Assembly (NCBI GenBank): GCA_016840385.1
Contig: JAEOSL010000062.1
Coordinates: forward strand, 1 to 20,938
Direction: 5' to 3'
Length of the DNA: 20,938 nucleotides
Source: Candidatus Thorarchaeota archaeon
GTDB taxonomy: Archaea; Asgardarchaeota; Thorarchaeia; Thorarchaeales; Thorarchaeaceae
Shown here: positions 1-6,844 of the stretch, one piece after another
How the letters are laid out: the number at the start of each line of letters is the position of its first letter
How positions within the stretch are numbered: the stretch's first letter is position 1
Translations under genes and position numbers: made by a program
The notes under the pieces: model-generated
Told to the model about the DNA's origin: nothing
Databases searched by the model: none
What the model saw: the letters and a program-made list of their open reading frames with translations, nothing else

Positions 1-2330
1 GTCCAATCAGAACCATTGTTATCACTATAGAGGACATCGAAGGTCATTGTATCGCTATCGAAATCAACAGCGTCCCAATCTACGGAAATCGTTCCGTTTA
101 TGACTTCTCCGCCATTGGGTGTTATCACTTCGACAGTAGGATCTCGATTCTCTGCAAGCCACTTGAGTACGTTAGCTACAAAGACAGGATTATCTGAGTC
201 ATAAAGACACCCAAATCCATCACTATCACCATCGATGGTACGTCCAAGATCTATATCAGTAAAGAATACTACTCGACCCATTTCGTATGTTGTAGCTGCA
301 AAGACTGCCAAGTCACCAGCTGGTGAGTCATCATTCCAAGTAGATGTACCATCATTGTCAGTTTTGAAGAGTTCAGTTCCCGTTCCGATGGAATCGAATG
401 CACCTCCTCCATAGATTTCAATTCGTTCTACTCCATCCATAATTGGATGCTCGCCAATATTGGGACCATCATAGATTATGTAACTGGGGAACGCTTCATA
501 GTCATCACTATCACGGAGGAATCCAGTTGTATTCACATGAAGATTGAATTCTTGCCCGATTGGGTCCAATTCTGTTATTAACACACCATAGTTTCCCCAA
601 AGAAGTAGACCTCCACCATTTGCAACATAATCTTCAATCAAGCCAATTTCTGTTGTATTATAGCTCGTTGAACCATCGCAGATTAAGAGAATGTCTGCAT
701 TGACATATGAAGTCGGGCTAAAAGTACTCATCCATTCAACGTTATATCCGTTGAACATCATGAAATTTGCAAGAGCATTCCACTGACTATGAACATAACC
801 CCAGGGACTATGAGACTGGTCAAACACAATAGTTTGTTCTGGAATTCCAGCTGCCGAAAGCCATCGCATAATGTTCTTTGCCATTATTTCGTTGTCACCA
901 TCAAAGTAATTGATGGTACCATCAATATCGGTATCAAAATTACTATCAAACGTATTCAAATCGCCACATGTAACGACTCGACCCATATCATGATGTGACG
1001 CGACACCTACAGGTAATTCTTCTGTGATAACAGTAGGTCCTGCCGCATATTGAGCAGTTCCATCACTATCAGTAACTAAAAAGCTGAATGAATTCTCGGG
1101 AGTTTCTATGAATCCACATCCTAGATAAGCTTCAACGTGATTAACATCTACAGTTATTGCATGAATCTTGATATTGTCATCCTCATACTCCGGCCAATTG
1201 TTATTTCCCCCAACAAAATCATCCGTATCTTGAATACCTGTAGTTGCATTCCGAACATATCCGAGCCTTGTCCAAAGTGGATCAAGATTATTTGCGAGGG
1301 ATCCATATTCACCAACTATGAAGAGTCCTCCACCATCATTCACAAAATCCTCGATAATACCAACTTCAGTATTGTTATAGACAGTGGTACCTCGTGACAC
1401 TACAAGTATATCGCACGCAGATATGCTATCAACACTGAATGTAGGCATGCTACTTACACCAAATCCATATGTTCGAAGATTTAGTGCAAAATCTTCAAAT
1501 GCACCAAAGATGGTTCCGTAAGGTGTGTGTGAGGCATCAAATACTACATGTCTGTGGAGACGAACAGCATTCGCAAGAATCGCTTCAACATTCGCTTCAA
1601 CGGCAAACATGTCAAATCCCAGAAGAACAACATGTCCTTCACCCATTATCTTGTGAACTGCAACTGGTTTTGCATTGGTATTATCCTCCAATACTTTTAC
1701 TCCGTCAGGAACATCAAAACCCATTGTAGCAAATGGTCCTGTAAATGAAGTAGCGACATTAAGAGCTAAAGCATCATTAACATCAAATACATCTATTTGA
1801 TGCATATTAGCAAGCTCAGGATTATAGATATCCATGAGTGTCCCATTGATCATCTTAGCTGTTGAACCATATTCGGAAGCTGAGTAACCTATACTCATCG
1901 CTATGACGATACCACCTGCATTAACATAACCAGGAAGAATCCCCGCCCATGCTGCATTAACCGTATCAGAAAATGTGTAATTGCCATTCTCAGATTCTAG
2001 GAGTAGTAAGACATCAAACTCATCAATCATTGAGCCTAAGAGAGTATAATCAGTTAGATTTTCATAAGTGAACTTCCCTTGAAGGCTAGTGATTAGTGAG
2101 CCCATCACATTCTCCCATTCTCCACCGGAAAGAGTATCTGCTACTTCAGAATACACAAGAATCGAAACTGCTTCATTCCTACGGTCATCACCATAAGTTT
2201 CAGCAGGAATTAATTGCTCATTGGGTACTGTTCTAAACAGTTCATAGGACGCACTAACACTACCAATAGCTAGTGAACCTAGGAAAAGGAAAACAGTAAA
2301 TGCACAGAGCATTCTAGTTTTTGAAATCAT
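1..2330 (-). CDS. Secreted protein with tandem GATase-like domains and an Ig-like domain (partial at left edge)
   Basis: Open from the ATG at 2330 to the left edge, so the C-terminus is missing (776 codons seen). A GAGGAG ribosome-binding site lies about 8 bases upstream. Residues 1-26 form a signal peptide: basic start, hydrophobic core, and an SVSA/SYELF cleavage-like site. Residues about 45-250 look like a glutamine-amidotransferase-like (DUF4350/GIFT-type) Rossmann domain. Two clearly duplicated copies follow, at about 260-500 and 500-728. Each begins VVFDxSHTPYG or IVFDQSHSPWG, continues with IEDFVNDGGGL or IEDYVANGGGL, and ends with GRVV followed by an aspartate-rich segment. From about 729 an Ig/Fn3-like domain starts with the PNGGE motif common in archaeal surface proteins. 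There are many N-x-S/T sequons. I see no catalytic Cys-His-Glu triad, so the domains are probably binding or structural. It is likely exported and cell-surface associated; the ligand is unknown. Confidence 0.85.
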   Translation of the reverse strand, partial: MISKTRMLCAFTVFLFLGSLAIGSVSASYELFRTVPNEQLIPAETYGDDRRNEAVSILVYSEVADTLSGGEWENVMGSLITSLQGKFTYENLTDYTLLGSMIDEFDVLLLLESENGNYTFSDTVNAAWAGILPGYVNAGGIVIAMSIGYSASEYGSTAKMINGTLMDIYNPELANMHQIDVFDVNDALALNVATSFTGPFATMGFDVPDGVKVLEDNTNAKPVAVHKIMGEGHVVLLGFDMFAVEANVEAILANAVRLHRHVVFDASHTPYGTIFGAFEDFALNLRTYGFGVSSMPTFSVDSISACDILVVSRGTTVYNNTEVGIIEDFVNDGGGLFIVGEYGSLANNLDPLWTRLGYVRNATTGIQDTDDFVGGNNNWPEYEDDNIKIHAITVDVNHVEAYLGCGFIETPENSFSFLVTDSDGTAQYAAGPTVITEELPVGVASHHDMGRVVTCGDLNTFDSNFDTDIDGTINYFDGDNEIMAKNIMRWLSAAGIPEQTIVFDQSHSPWGYVHSQWNALANFMMFNGYNVEWMSTFSPTSYVNADILLICDGSTSYNTTEIGLIEDYVANGGGLLLWGNYGVLITELDPIGQEFNLHVNTTGFLRDSDDYEAFPSYIIYDGPNIGEHPIMDGVERIEIYGGGAFDSIGTGTELFKTDNDGTSTWNDDSPAGDLAVFAATTYEMGRVVFFTDIDLGRTIDGDSDGFGCLYDSDNPVFVANVLKWLAENRDPTVEVITPNGGEVINGTISVDWDAVDFDSDTMTFDVLYSDNNGSDW

Positions 2331-2433
2331 TTTTATTTCTCCTCAATGTTATGCAAGATGAAAATCAACAATAGTTTGATTTCAGGTATGCTGCACAACC
2401 ACGTGAATCGTAAAGCGTGAGGTATTAACCCAT

Positions 2434-2441
2434 ATAAATCT
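2434..2441 (-). promoter_or_regulatory. Possible TATA box for the secreted protein gene
   Basis: Read on the minus strand this is TTTATATG, preceded by a purine-rich AAGA stretch that could be a BRE. It lies about 105 bases upstream of the ATG at 2330, which would give a leader of roughly 80 bases. This rests on motif match only. Confidence 0.35.
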
Positions 2442-2512
2442 TGTAAGAAATAGTCTAAGTTTCAATACTGTCATGTTTTTTTTGATATGGTTACATTAAT
2501 AAGGCTCAATTG

Positions 2513-2522
2513 GTTTATAATA
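2513..2522 (+). promoter_or_regulatory. Probable TATA box for the DUF22-like gene
   Basis: GTTTATAATA lies about 30-38 bases before the ATG at 2551. That spacing puts transcription start only a few bases upstream of the start codon, giving a leaderless or very short-leader message. The lack of a Shine-Dalgarno motif before this ATG fits. Confidence 0.5.
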
Positions 2523-2550
2523 AATCAGGATTCATTATAATTCAGAGTAA

Positions 2551-2973
2551 ATGGTGATTCAAGATATGTCAGAAAAAATCTATGTAATTAGTTGCAGGCA
2601 AGATTTAATCAGTATGGGAATAGATAGAATGAGAACATCCGTTGATGGATATGAGGAAATTGAATTATCGCTTGATTGGTCAACAACCAAACTCATTCCT
2701 GTAATCGCAACAGAGAAAATATCGTTTCATGAAGGGGAAACAAAATTAGTCCCCATCAAACCTATCAAAATTCCGGCCTTTGCGGTTGTGTTCCACTCTT
2801 TCTATGGAAGTAATGGTATGGGCGATTTAGGATGTGTTGGTTGCACAGAGATGAAGATGCCTTCTGATAATCGCGAAGCCAATATGTCAATGTTCAGTTC
2901 TCTCATCAACGGTTCTGTCATGCCAGGAGACCTGCTAGGTCAAGTGTTAGTTGTACCTGGTAAAAAGATATAG
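2551..2973 (+). CDS. DUF22-like small protein
   Basis: 140 residues, soluble, no signal peptide or membrane segment. The middle reads as a beta-rich core: an IPVIATE strand, a KLVPIKPIKIPAFAVV strand pair, then a C-terminal GSVMPGDLLGQVLVVP. This resembles the DUF22 family of methanogens and other archaea, whose C-terminus usually reads dG-ie-gDLiGvlkV. That match is from memory of the family pattern and is tentative. Cys96 and Cys99 form a GCVGC motif that could bind metal or form a disulfide. The ATG at 2566 is an alternative start. It converges on the DsrEFH operon. Function unknown. Confidence 0.7.
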   Translation: MVIQDMSEKIYVISCRQDLISMGIDRMRTSVDGYEEIELSLDWSTTKLIPVIATEKISFHEGETKLVPIKPIKIPAFAVVFHSFYGSNGMGDLGCVGCTEMKMPSDNREANMSMFSSLINGSVMPGDLLGQVLVVPGKKI

Positions 2974-2994
2974 TCTGTTAGATTGTAGAGGAGA

Positions 2995-3021
2995 TCATCA
3001 CTGTGAGTTACACAGCGATGA
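2995..3021. repeat. Strong inverted repeat between convergent genes
   Basis: Two 11-base arms (TCATCACTGTG and CACAGCGATGA) pair except for one A-C mismatch, around a 5-base loop AGTTA. The element sits between the stop of the DUF22-like gene (2973) and the stop of the DsrH gene (3033), so both transcripts could fold into it at their 3' ends. No U-tract follows on either strand, so it is not a textbook archaeal terminator. It may act as a 3'-end stabiliser or processing site. Confidence 0.6.
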
Positions 3022-3032
3022 CTACTACTTGC

Positions 3033-3338
3033 TTACAATGAAATGATCTTGTCTGATTTTTCCATCATGATGTCGATTGCATCTGTATAATCAATTAAGT
3101 TTATGTCAAATCCTAACCGATTTATTAGACCTCTTTCTTCAACATGATGTTTGATTGCATGTATTTTTGATCCAGTTCCTTTCAATAATTCAGAGTGAGG
3201 ATTTCCCTTGTCAGCAAAGAAGACTCCATCTTGGACTAGAAGGATTTCAGTTTCTATTCCTTGTCCTTTCAAACTACTGGTAAGTTCTTTCACGCTAGAA
3301 CAGTCGTTAGCTAGCCAAATCAAATATTTCACTTTCAT
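3033..3338 (-). CDS. DsrH/TusB-like sulfur-relay protein
   Basis: 101 residues, matching the length of TusB/DsrH (about 95-105). Family landmarks are the LLVQDGVFFAD strand-turn (residues 33-43) and the near-terminal NLIDYTDAID, which parallels IDYTD of E. coli TusB. In the family, TusB/DsrH pairs with TusC and TusD in a heterohexamer that carries persulfide sulfur. Cys13 is the only cysteine seen. It is the last gene of the operon. A full AGGAGG sits just before the ATG and overlaps the stop of the preceding DsrF gene, which suggests coupled translation. Assignment is firm because all three partners occur in the canonical order. Confidence 0.85.
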   Translation of the reverse strand: MKVKYLIWLANDCSSVKELTSSLKGQGIETEILLVQDGVFFADKGNPHSELLKGTGSKIHAIKHHVEERGLINRLGFDINLIDYTDAIDIMMEKSDKIISL

Positions 3339-3344
3339 ATCCTC

Positions 3345-3698
3345 CTAGAATGTGATAATTACCTCATTTTCAACCAGTGCTTTTGCTACATCAGCTTCTT
3401 CAAGAATCTGAACAGTATCAAAGATTTCACTGGCATCGATGTTCCTTTCTTCCAAAGATTTCTTACTAGCACAGACAATTCCATCAAAGCTCTCGAAGGT
3501 TGATTTGAACATTCGAATTGGAAGCATGTCTTGGTCTTTCATCAGGCCGTAGACTCCATCACCTGTAAATAACATCTGGGATTCGTGATCCATGCCAAAC
3601 ATTGCAACTGCTGCACGCCATCCTTCAGCAGCAAAAATCTTCCCGAATGGTTTGCTGTTTACGAGAATCACTACTTTTCTTTCTGTAAATTCCATCAT
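3345..3698 (-). CDS. DsrF/TusC-like sulfur-relay protein
   Basis: About 117 residues. It aligns by eye with E. coli TusC throughout: an ILVNSKPFGK N-terminus in place of TusC FVFSTAPHG, then EGWRAAVAM, the FTGDGVYGL strand-turn, VCASKKSLEERNID, and an IITF C-terminus. I chose the ATG at 3698 (a second ATG follows at 3695). A GTG six bases upstream is possible, but AGGTGG, the probable ribosome-binding site, lies between it and the upstream stop. The site overlaps the TAG of the DsrE gene, so translation is probably coupled. In the family this subunit is structural in the TusBCD/DsrEFH hexamer, and the active cysteine is on TusD/DsrE. Confidence 0.85.
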   Translation of the reverse strand: MMEFTERKVVILVNSKPFGKIFAAEGWRAAVAMFGMDHESQMLFTGDGVYGLMKDQDMLPIRMFKSTFESFDGIVCASKKSLEERNIDASEIFDTVQILEEADVAKALVENEVIITF

Positions 3699-3704
3699 AA
3701 CCAC

Positions 3705-4085
3705 CTACATCGAAAAGGACACAAATCGGTCCACTTCACCAACTTGCTCCGCGAGGTCAGTGAGTCCGCTAACTTCTATTCCTTCAACAAAATCGGAACC
3801 TCTATGATCGAAACCACGAGCTGAAGTACAGAGTCCACAAGCTTGAAACTCAACACCTTCGTTAGCCAATTCAGCAAGCTTATCATTCATTGGTCGATCG
3901 GGATCTGGGTCCTGATTCATTTTTGCATTATTCACTCCATCCACAAACAAGAATACTTTCACGCCATAGCCCTTTGCAAGAGCCGCCTTGCATAGGTCAT
4001 AGAATGTGTGAGAATTCTGGAAAGTATAAGGGGATGTATTCAAAATTACACCGAGGGTCTTTTTTCCCAAACTGTTCATCTCCAT
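3705..4085 (-). CDS. DsrE/TusD-like sulfur-relay protein
   Basis: 126 residues, the usual length for TusD/DsrE. Landmarks are a Rossmann-like N-terminus (LGVILNTSPYTFQNS), FLFVDGVNNA (residues 45-54), VEFQACGLCTSARGF (78-92) and a C-terminus SGLTDLAEQ...VDRFVSF matching TusD SGLGALAE...CDRVVQF. Cys83 aligns with the persulfide-carrying cysteine of TusD. Cys86 adds a CxxC arrangement not present in E. coli TusD. The next ATG (residue 3) is also possible. First gene of a three-gene operon in the order D-C-B. No DsrC/TusE, TusA or dsrAB is present in the window, so the sulfur donor and acceptor are unknown; tRNA thiolation or general sulfur transfer are the family precedents. Confidence 0.88.
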   Translation of the reverse strand: MEMNSLGKKTLGVILNTSPYTFQNSHTFYDLCKAALAKGYGVKVFLFVDGVNNAKMNQDPDPDRPMNDKLAELANEGVEFQACGLCTSARGFDHRGSDFVEGIEVSGLTDLAEQVGEVDRFVSFSM

Positions 4086-4112
4086 TGTAAGGTGTTCCGA
4101 GGCAGAAATTGT

Positions 4113-4123
4113 AATTTAAAAAG
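4113..4123 (-). promoter_or_regulatory. TATA box of the DsrEFH operon
   Basis: On the minus strand this reads CTTTTTAAATT, centred about 33 bases before the ATG at 4085. There is no Shine-Dalgarno motif in between, so the first gene is probably translated from a leaderless or near-leaderless mRNA. The two downstream genes have clear ribosome-binding sites. Confidence 0.6.
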
Positions 4124-4298
4124 AATACGATGCCGACCTTTTCATAAGGAAAAATGAAATTGATATTAGACGGAAAACTTAGTAGAGTTTATACCTATTG
4201 TGCAAAATTATCTGCATAATGGCCGCCTAGAAAAGATTGATTACAGCGATAAGTACATTTGTCATATCTCTGCGCAATGAGCACAGGAGCAAGCAGTA

Positions 4299-5372
4299 AT
4301 GGATGAGATTGTTGTCGAGTATATCGATAAGGAAGGAAAGGAACGCAAATTAGAAATTGATGATGAAACAGTAACTACTCTAGATCTATCTCGACACAAA
4401 ATAGTCACAATAAATCTGGAAACAATAGCTGGGCTCAAGGATCTCCAAGAACTAAACCTCGGTAGTAATGCAATTTCTGAGATCGACCTTAGCCCGCTTG
4501 CTAAGCTATCTAATCTCACATCATTAAATCTCTTCAAGAACAATCTGGAGCACATCGACCTCTCTCAGATTACCGGCTGCAAGAAGCTTACGGATTTGAA
4601 TCTGGGCTCGAACATTTTATCTAACTTAGATTTGACTCCTCTTGCTAAATTGAAGAGCTTGACAAGATTGAGATTATTCAATAATCAACTTTCTAATCTG
4701 GACCTTTCAGCATTTTCTAAATGCATTACACTTGAAATGTTAGAAGTAGAGAACAATCAAATCACAGCGATTGATTTGAAACCTTTGGGCAAGTGCACTA
4801 ATCTTATTCAACTCAATTTGATGTATAACGGTCTAACTAAACTAGACCTCAGCCCGCTAGCCACATGTACTCACTTGAAGTTCTTATATCTCCACCATAA
4901 CTCCCTTGGGTCAATCGATTTGGCTGCATTGGAAAATTGTCTAGATCTTCGAATCCTAAGATTGGGAGGAAACCAATTGGAGCAAGTTGATTTGACTCCA
5001 CTAAGTCCCTGTAAGGAATTGAGAAGACTGGGTCTAGCCATGAATGCGATCGAGAAAATTGATCTGGGTCCATTAAAGGGTGCTAAGAAATTAACAGCTC
5101 TTGATGTTGCAGGAAATAGAATATCAACAATTAATTTGAAACCACTTAGCAAGTGCAAAGAGCTAGCAGAATTATACCTTCATAGTGATCATCCAATTGA
5201 AAATGATTTGAAAGAAATAGATTTCAGTCCACTATTCAGTTGTGAAGAATTAGAAGACATCGGAATAGGTGCATCAACCAACATCAAAGCCAAAGCAACT
5301 CTGGAAGATTCAGAGGATATTCCATTAGCAATTGAAGAACTCATCGAAGATGACCGAATTACTTGGTCTTGA
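4299..5372 (+). CDS. Leucine-rich repeat protein
   Basis: 357 residues, no signal peptide or membrane helix, so probably cytosolic. After a short acidic lead (VEYIDKEGKERKLEIDDE) there are about 12 repeats with a regular 24-residue period. The consensus is LxxLxLxxNxLxxIDLxPLxxCxx; the IDLSPL part and a Cys near the end recur in most units. This builds a solenoid used for protein-protein contacts. The C-terminus (about 325-357) is acidic and non-repeat. Such repeats are frequent in Asgard and some other archaeal genomes; a specific partner cannot be read. The ATG at 4299 is the first in frame. GGAG lies about 10-14 bases upstream, and a possible TATA (TTTATA at 4188) is about 110 bases upstream. 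Divergent from DsrEFH. Confidence 0.9.
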   Translation: MDEIVVEYIDKEGKERKLEIDDETVTTLDLSRHKIVTINLETIAGLKDLQELNLGSNAISEIDLSPLAKLSNLTSLNLFKNNLEHIDLSQITGCKKLTDLNLGSNILSNLDLTPLAKLKSLTRLRLFNNQLSNLDLSAFSKCITLEMLEVENNQITAIDLKPLGKCTNLIQLNLMYNGLTKLDLSPLATCTHLKFLYLHHNSLGSIDLAALENCLDLRILRLGGNQLEQVDLTPLSPCKELRRLGLAMNAIEKIDLGPLKGAKKLTALDVAGNRISTINLKPLSKCKELAELYLHSDHPIENDLKEIDFSPLFSCEELEDIGIGASTNIKAKATLEDSEDIPLAIEELIEDDRITWS

Positions 5373-5397
5373 CCTGGATTTGAATTAAAGGTAGTAG

Positions 5398-5407
5398 ATT
5401 TAAATAA
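5398..5407 (+). promoter_or_regulatory. Probable TATA box for the 5457 gene
   Basis: ATTTAAATAA lies 50-59 bases before the ATG at 5457, giving a predicted leader of about 28 bases. It follows the LRR stop at 5372, so the 5457-6712 genes probably have their own promoter. Confidence 0.5.
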
Positions 5408-5456
5408 ACAGACGTATAAGTAAATATACGCCACATCCATTTGGAGTATCTGAGCT

Positions 5457-5678
5457 ATGGCAATGAGGGAGAAGGAAATTAACAGGGTTGCTCAGATGTA
5501 TTTGAAATATCTTAATGGTCCACTAGGAAAAGGGGTTATGGAACATCTCAAGGAAGGAGAGAGTTTTACGATTCGAGCTCACGATGAGCTGCTGCGAATT
5601 TCTAAATCACGAGGCAAAGCTGAAGTCAGAATACTTCAGGAAGACCACCCAAGTAAATTGCGGACTCATGGATACTAA
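5457..5678 (+). CDS. Small protein of unknown function
   Basis: 73 residues. Not recognised. It is charged, with one predicted amphipathic helix at residues 5-30 (EINRVAQMYLKYLNGPLGKG...) and a short beta-like tail (ESFTIRAHDELLRISKS, AEVRILQED). It has no cysteines, membrane segment or known motif. The ATG at 5463 (residue 3) is an alternative start. It is likely a real gene because it has a promoter-like element at the right distance and fills the gap before the disulfide oxidoreductase on the same strand, which begins 64 bases later. A small regulator or partner of the redox genes downstream is possible but unsupported. Confidence 0.6.
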   Translation: MAMREKEINRVAQMYLKYLNGPLGKGVMEHLKEGESFTIRAHDELLRISKSRGKAEVRILQEDHPSKLRTHGY

Positions 5679-5742
5679 AAAGAGAGCAATCAAATCGATT
5701 ATATTGGAATTTTGTAACAGTGGATGGTAGGATGTGACATAG

Positions 5743-6387
5743 ATGGTCATTGAAATGGATGATGCAACGAGAGCACAAGTAATAGAAATGTTTGAGCAGC
5801 TTACCAATGATGTAACTATACATCTCTTTACTGCAGATCATGATTGTTTGTATTGTAATGATACTCGCGACATGGCAGAGATGGTGGCTGAAGTATCAGA
5901 CAAAGTAAAGGTGGAGGAACACAAAGGTTCTCTGGCTTCAGGCATTGCCAAAGAGCTCGGTGTTGAACACACTCCCGCAATGGTCTTGCATGGTAAAGAA
6001 CCCTACAAAGTGAAATTCTATGGAATTCCTGCTGGTCATGAATTTACCGCACTTATTGGAGGGATAGTTGACGTTTCGGCTGGAGTTGCACCATTACCCC
6101 CAGATGTAATTGAGGATATCAAGTCAATTGACAAACCGATTCGAATTCGAGTCTTTGTTACCCCTCAATGTCCGTATTGTGCAGGAATGACTCGGTTGGC
6201 ACATCAAGCAGCGATTATCAATCCGCTCATAACTGGTGAAATGTTCGAATCCCTTGAATTCCAAGAGGAAGCGACACGATTCGAAGTGTTCGGAGTTCCG
6301 AAAACCATTTTCAATGAAACAGTGACAGTTGACGGTCTCACTCCCCCTGAAATGTTCGTCGAGAAATTATTCGAAGCTATCGATTAA
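5743..6387 (+). CDS. Protein disulfide oxidoreductase, double thioredoxin fold (glutaredoxin-like)
   Basis: 214 residues, close to the usual size of archaeal PDO (about 225). It has two thioredoxin-like units. The N-terminal unit has a CLYC site at Cys35-Cys38 and a cis-proline motif HTPAM (76-80). The C-terminal unit has CPYC at Cys143-Cys146 in PQCPYCAG and a cis-proline motif FGVPKT. Archaeal PDOs form, reduce and isomerise protein disulfides in the cytosol and are often re-reduced by a thioredoxin reductase. The nearest candidate is the reductase at 9062-10000. The C-terminal CPYC is usually the main active site; the N-terminal CLYC is also intact here. It sits in a likely operon with the 73-residue gene upstream and the YciI-like gene 43 bases downstream. 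Confidence 0.9.
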   Translation: MVIEMDDATRAQVIEMFEQLTNDVTIHLFTADHDCLYCNDTRDMAEMVAEVSDKVKVEEHKGSLASGIAKELGVEHTPAMVLHGKEPYKVKFYGIPAGHEFTALIGGIVDVSAGVAPLPPDVIEDIKSIDKPIRIRVFVTPQCPYCAGMTRLAHQAAIINPLITGEMFESLEFQEEATRFEVFGVPKTIFNETVTVDGLTPPEMFVEKLFEAID

Positions 6388-6430
6388 GTGATAGCACAAG
6401 CGTTTTGTAGTAAGTTGGGTTTCCAAAGTT

Positions 6431-6712
6431 ATGGAAGCCCAAACTTATGTTATCATGCTAAGACCCGCTGACAAGTATGGTGGCCCAGAAACCGAGGAGA
6501 TTGTTACCAAGCATTTTAACTATCTGAAGAGTCTTCTTGAAGACGGAAAATTGACTTTAGCTGGAAGATTTTCAGAGGTCTTAATTGGTTTAGCAATGAT
6601 TGAAGCTGAATCACGAGAAGAAGCTTTGGACATAATGAGAGAAGATCCAGCAATTAAAGCAGGGATATTTCATGGTGAGTTGTATCCTTGGAGGATTGCA
6701 TTGCAGTCATAG
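6431..6712 (+). CDS. YciI-like protein
   Basis: 93 residues, a typical YCII-domain length. Features are an N-terminal strand (TYVIMLRP), the conserved His28 in KHFNYLKSLLEDGKL followed by a glycine-containing strand (LAGRF), and the late REDPAIKAGIF motif ending in LYPWRIAL. YciI proteins have a ferredoxin-like alpha/beta fold. Related members are dehydrochlorinases or unknown enzymes, so no reaction can be assigned. No strong ribosome-binding site is visible. It probably shares a transcript with the PDO gene. Confidence 0.85.
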   Translation: MEAQTYVIMLRPADKYGGPETEEIVTKHFNYLKSLLEDGKLTLAGRFSEVLIGLAMIEAESREEALDIMREDPAIKAGIFHGELYPWRIALQS

Positions 6713-6844
6713 TAAGTGAGTTGACTTTTAGTTCATAAGAAAATCATTAATTAGAACAAGAAAGAAGCTAAATCAAGCCGGGACCAATCTTCAAAGATAT
6801 TTCAGATGGATCTAGTAATAACACTCTTGGAGTTTGAATAGCGA

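Noticed and set aside
2476..2483. Run of eight T bases
   Set aside because: It could be a terminator for plus-strand transcripts, but no gene on that strand ends before it; it lies between divergent promoters.
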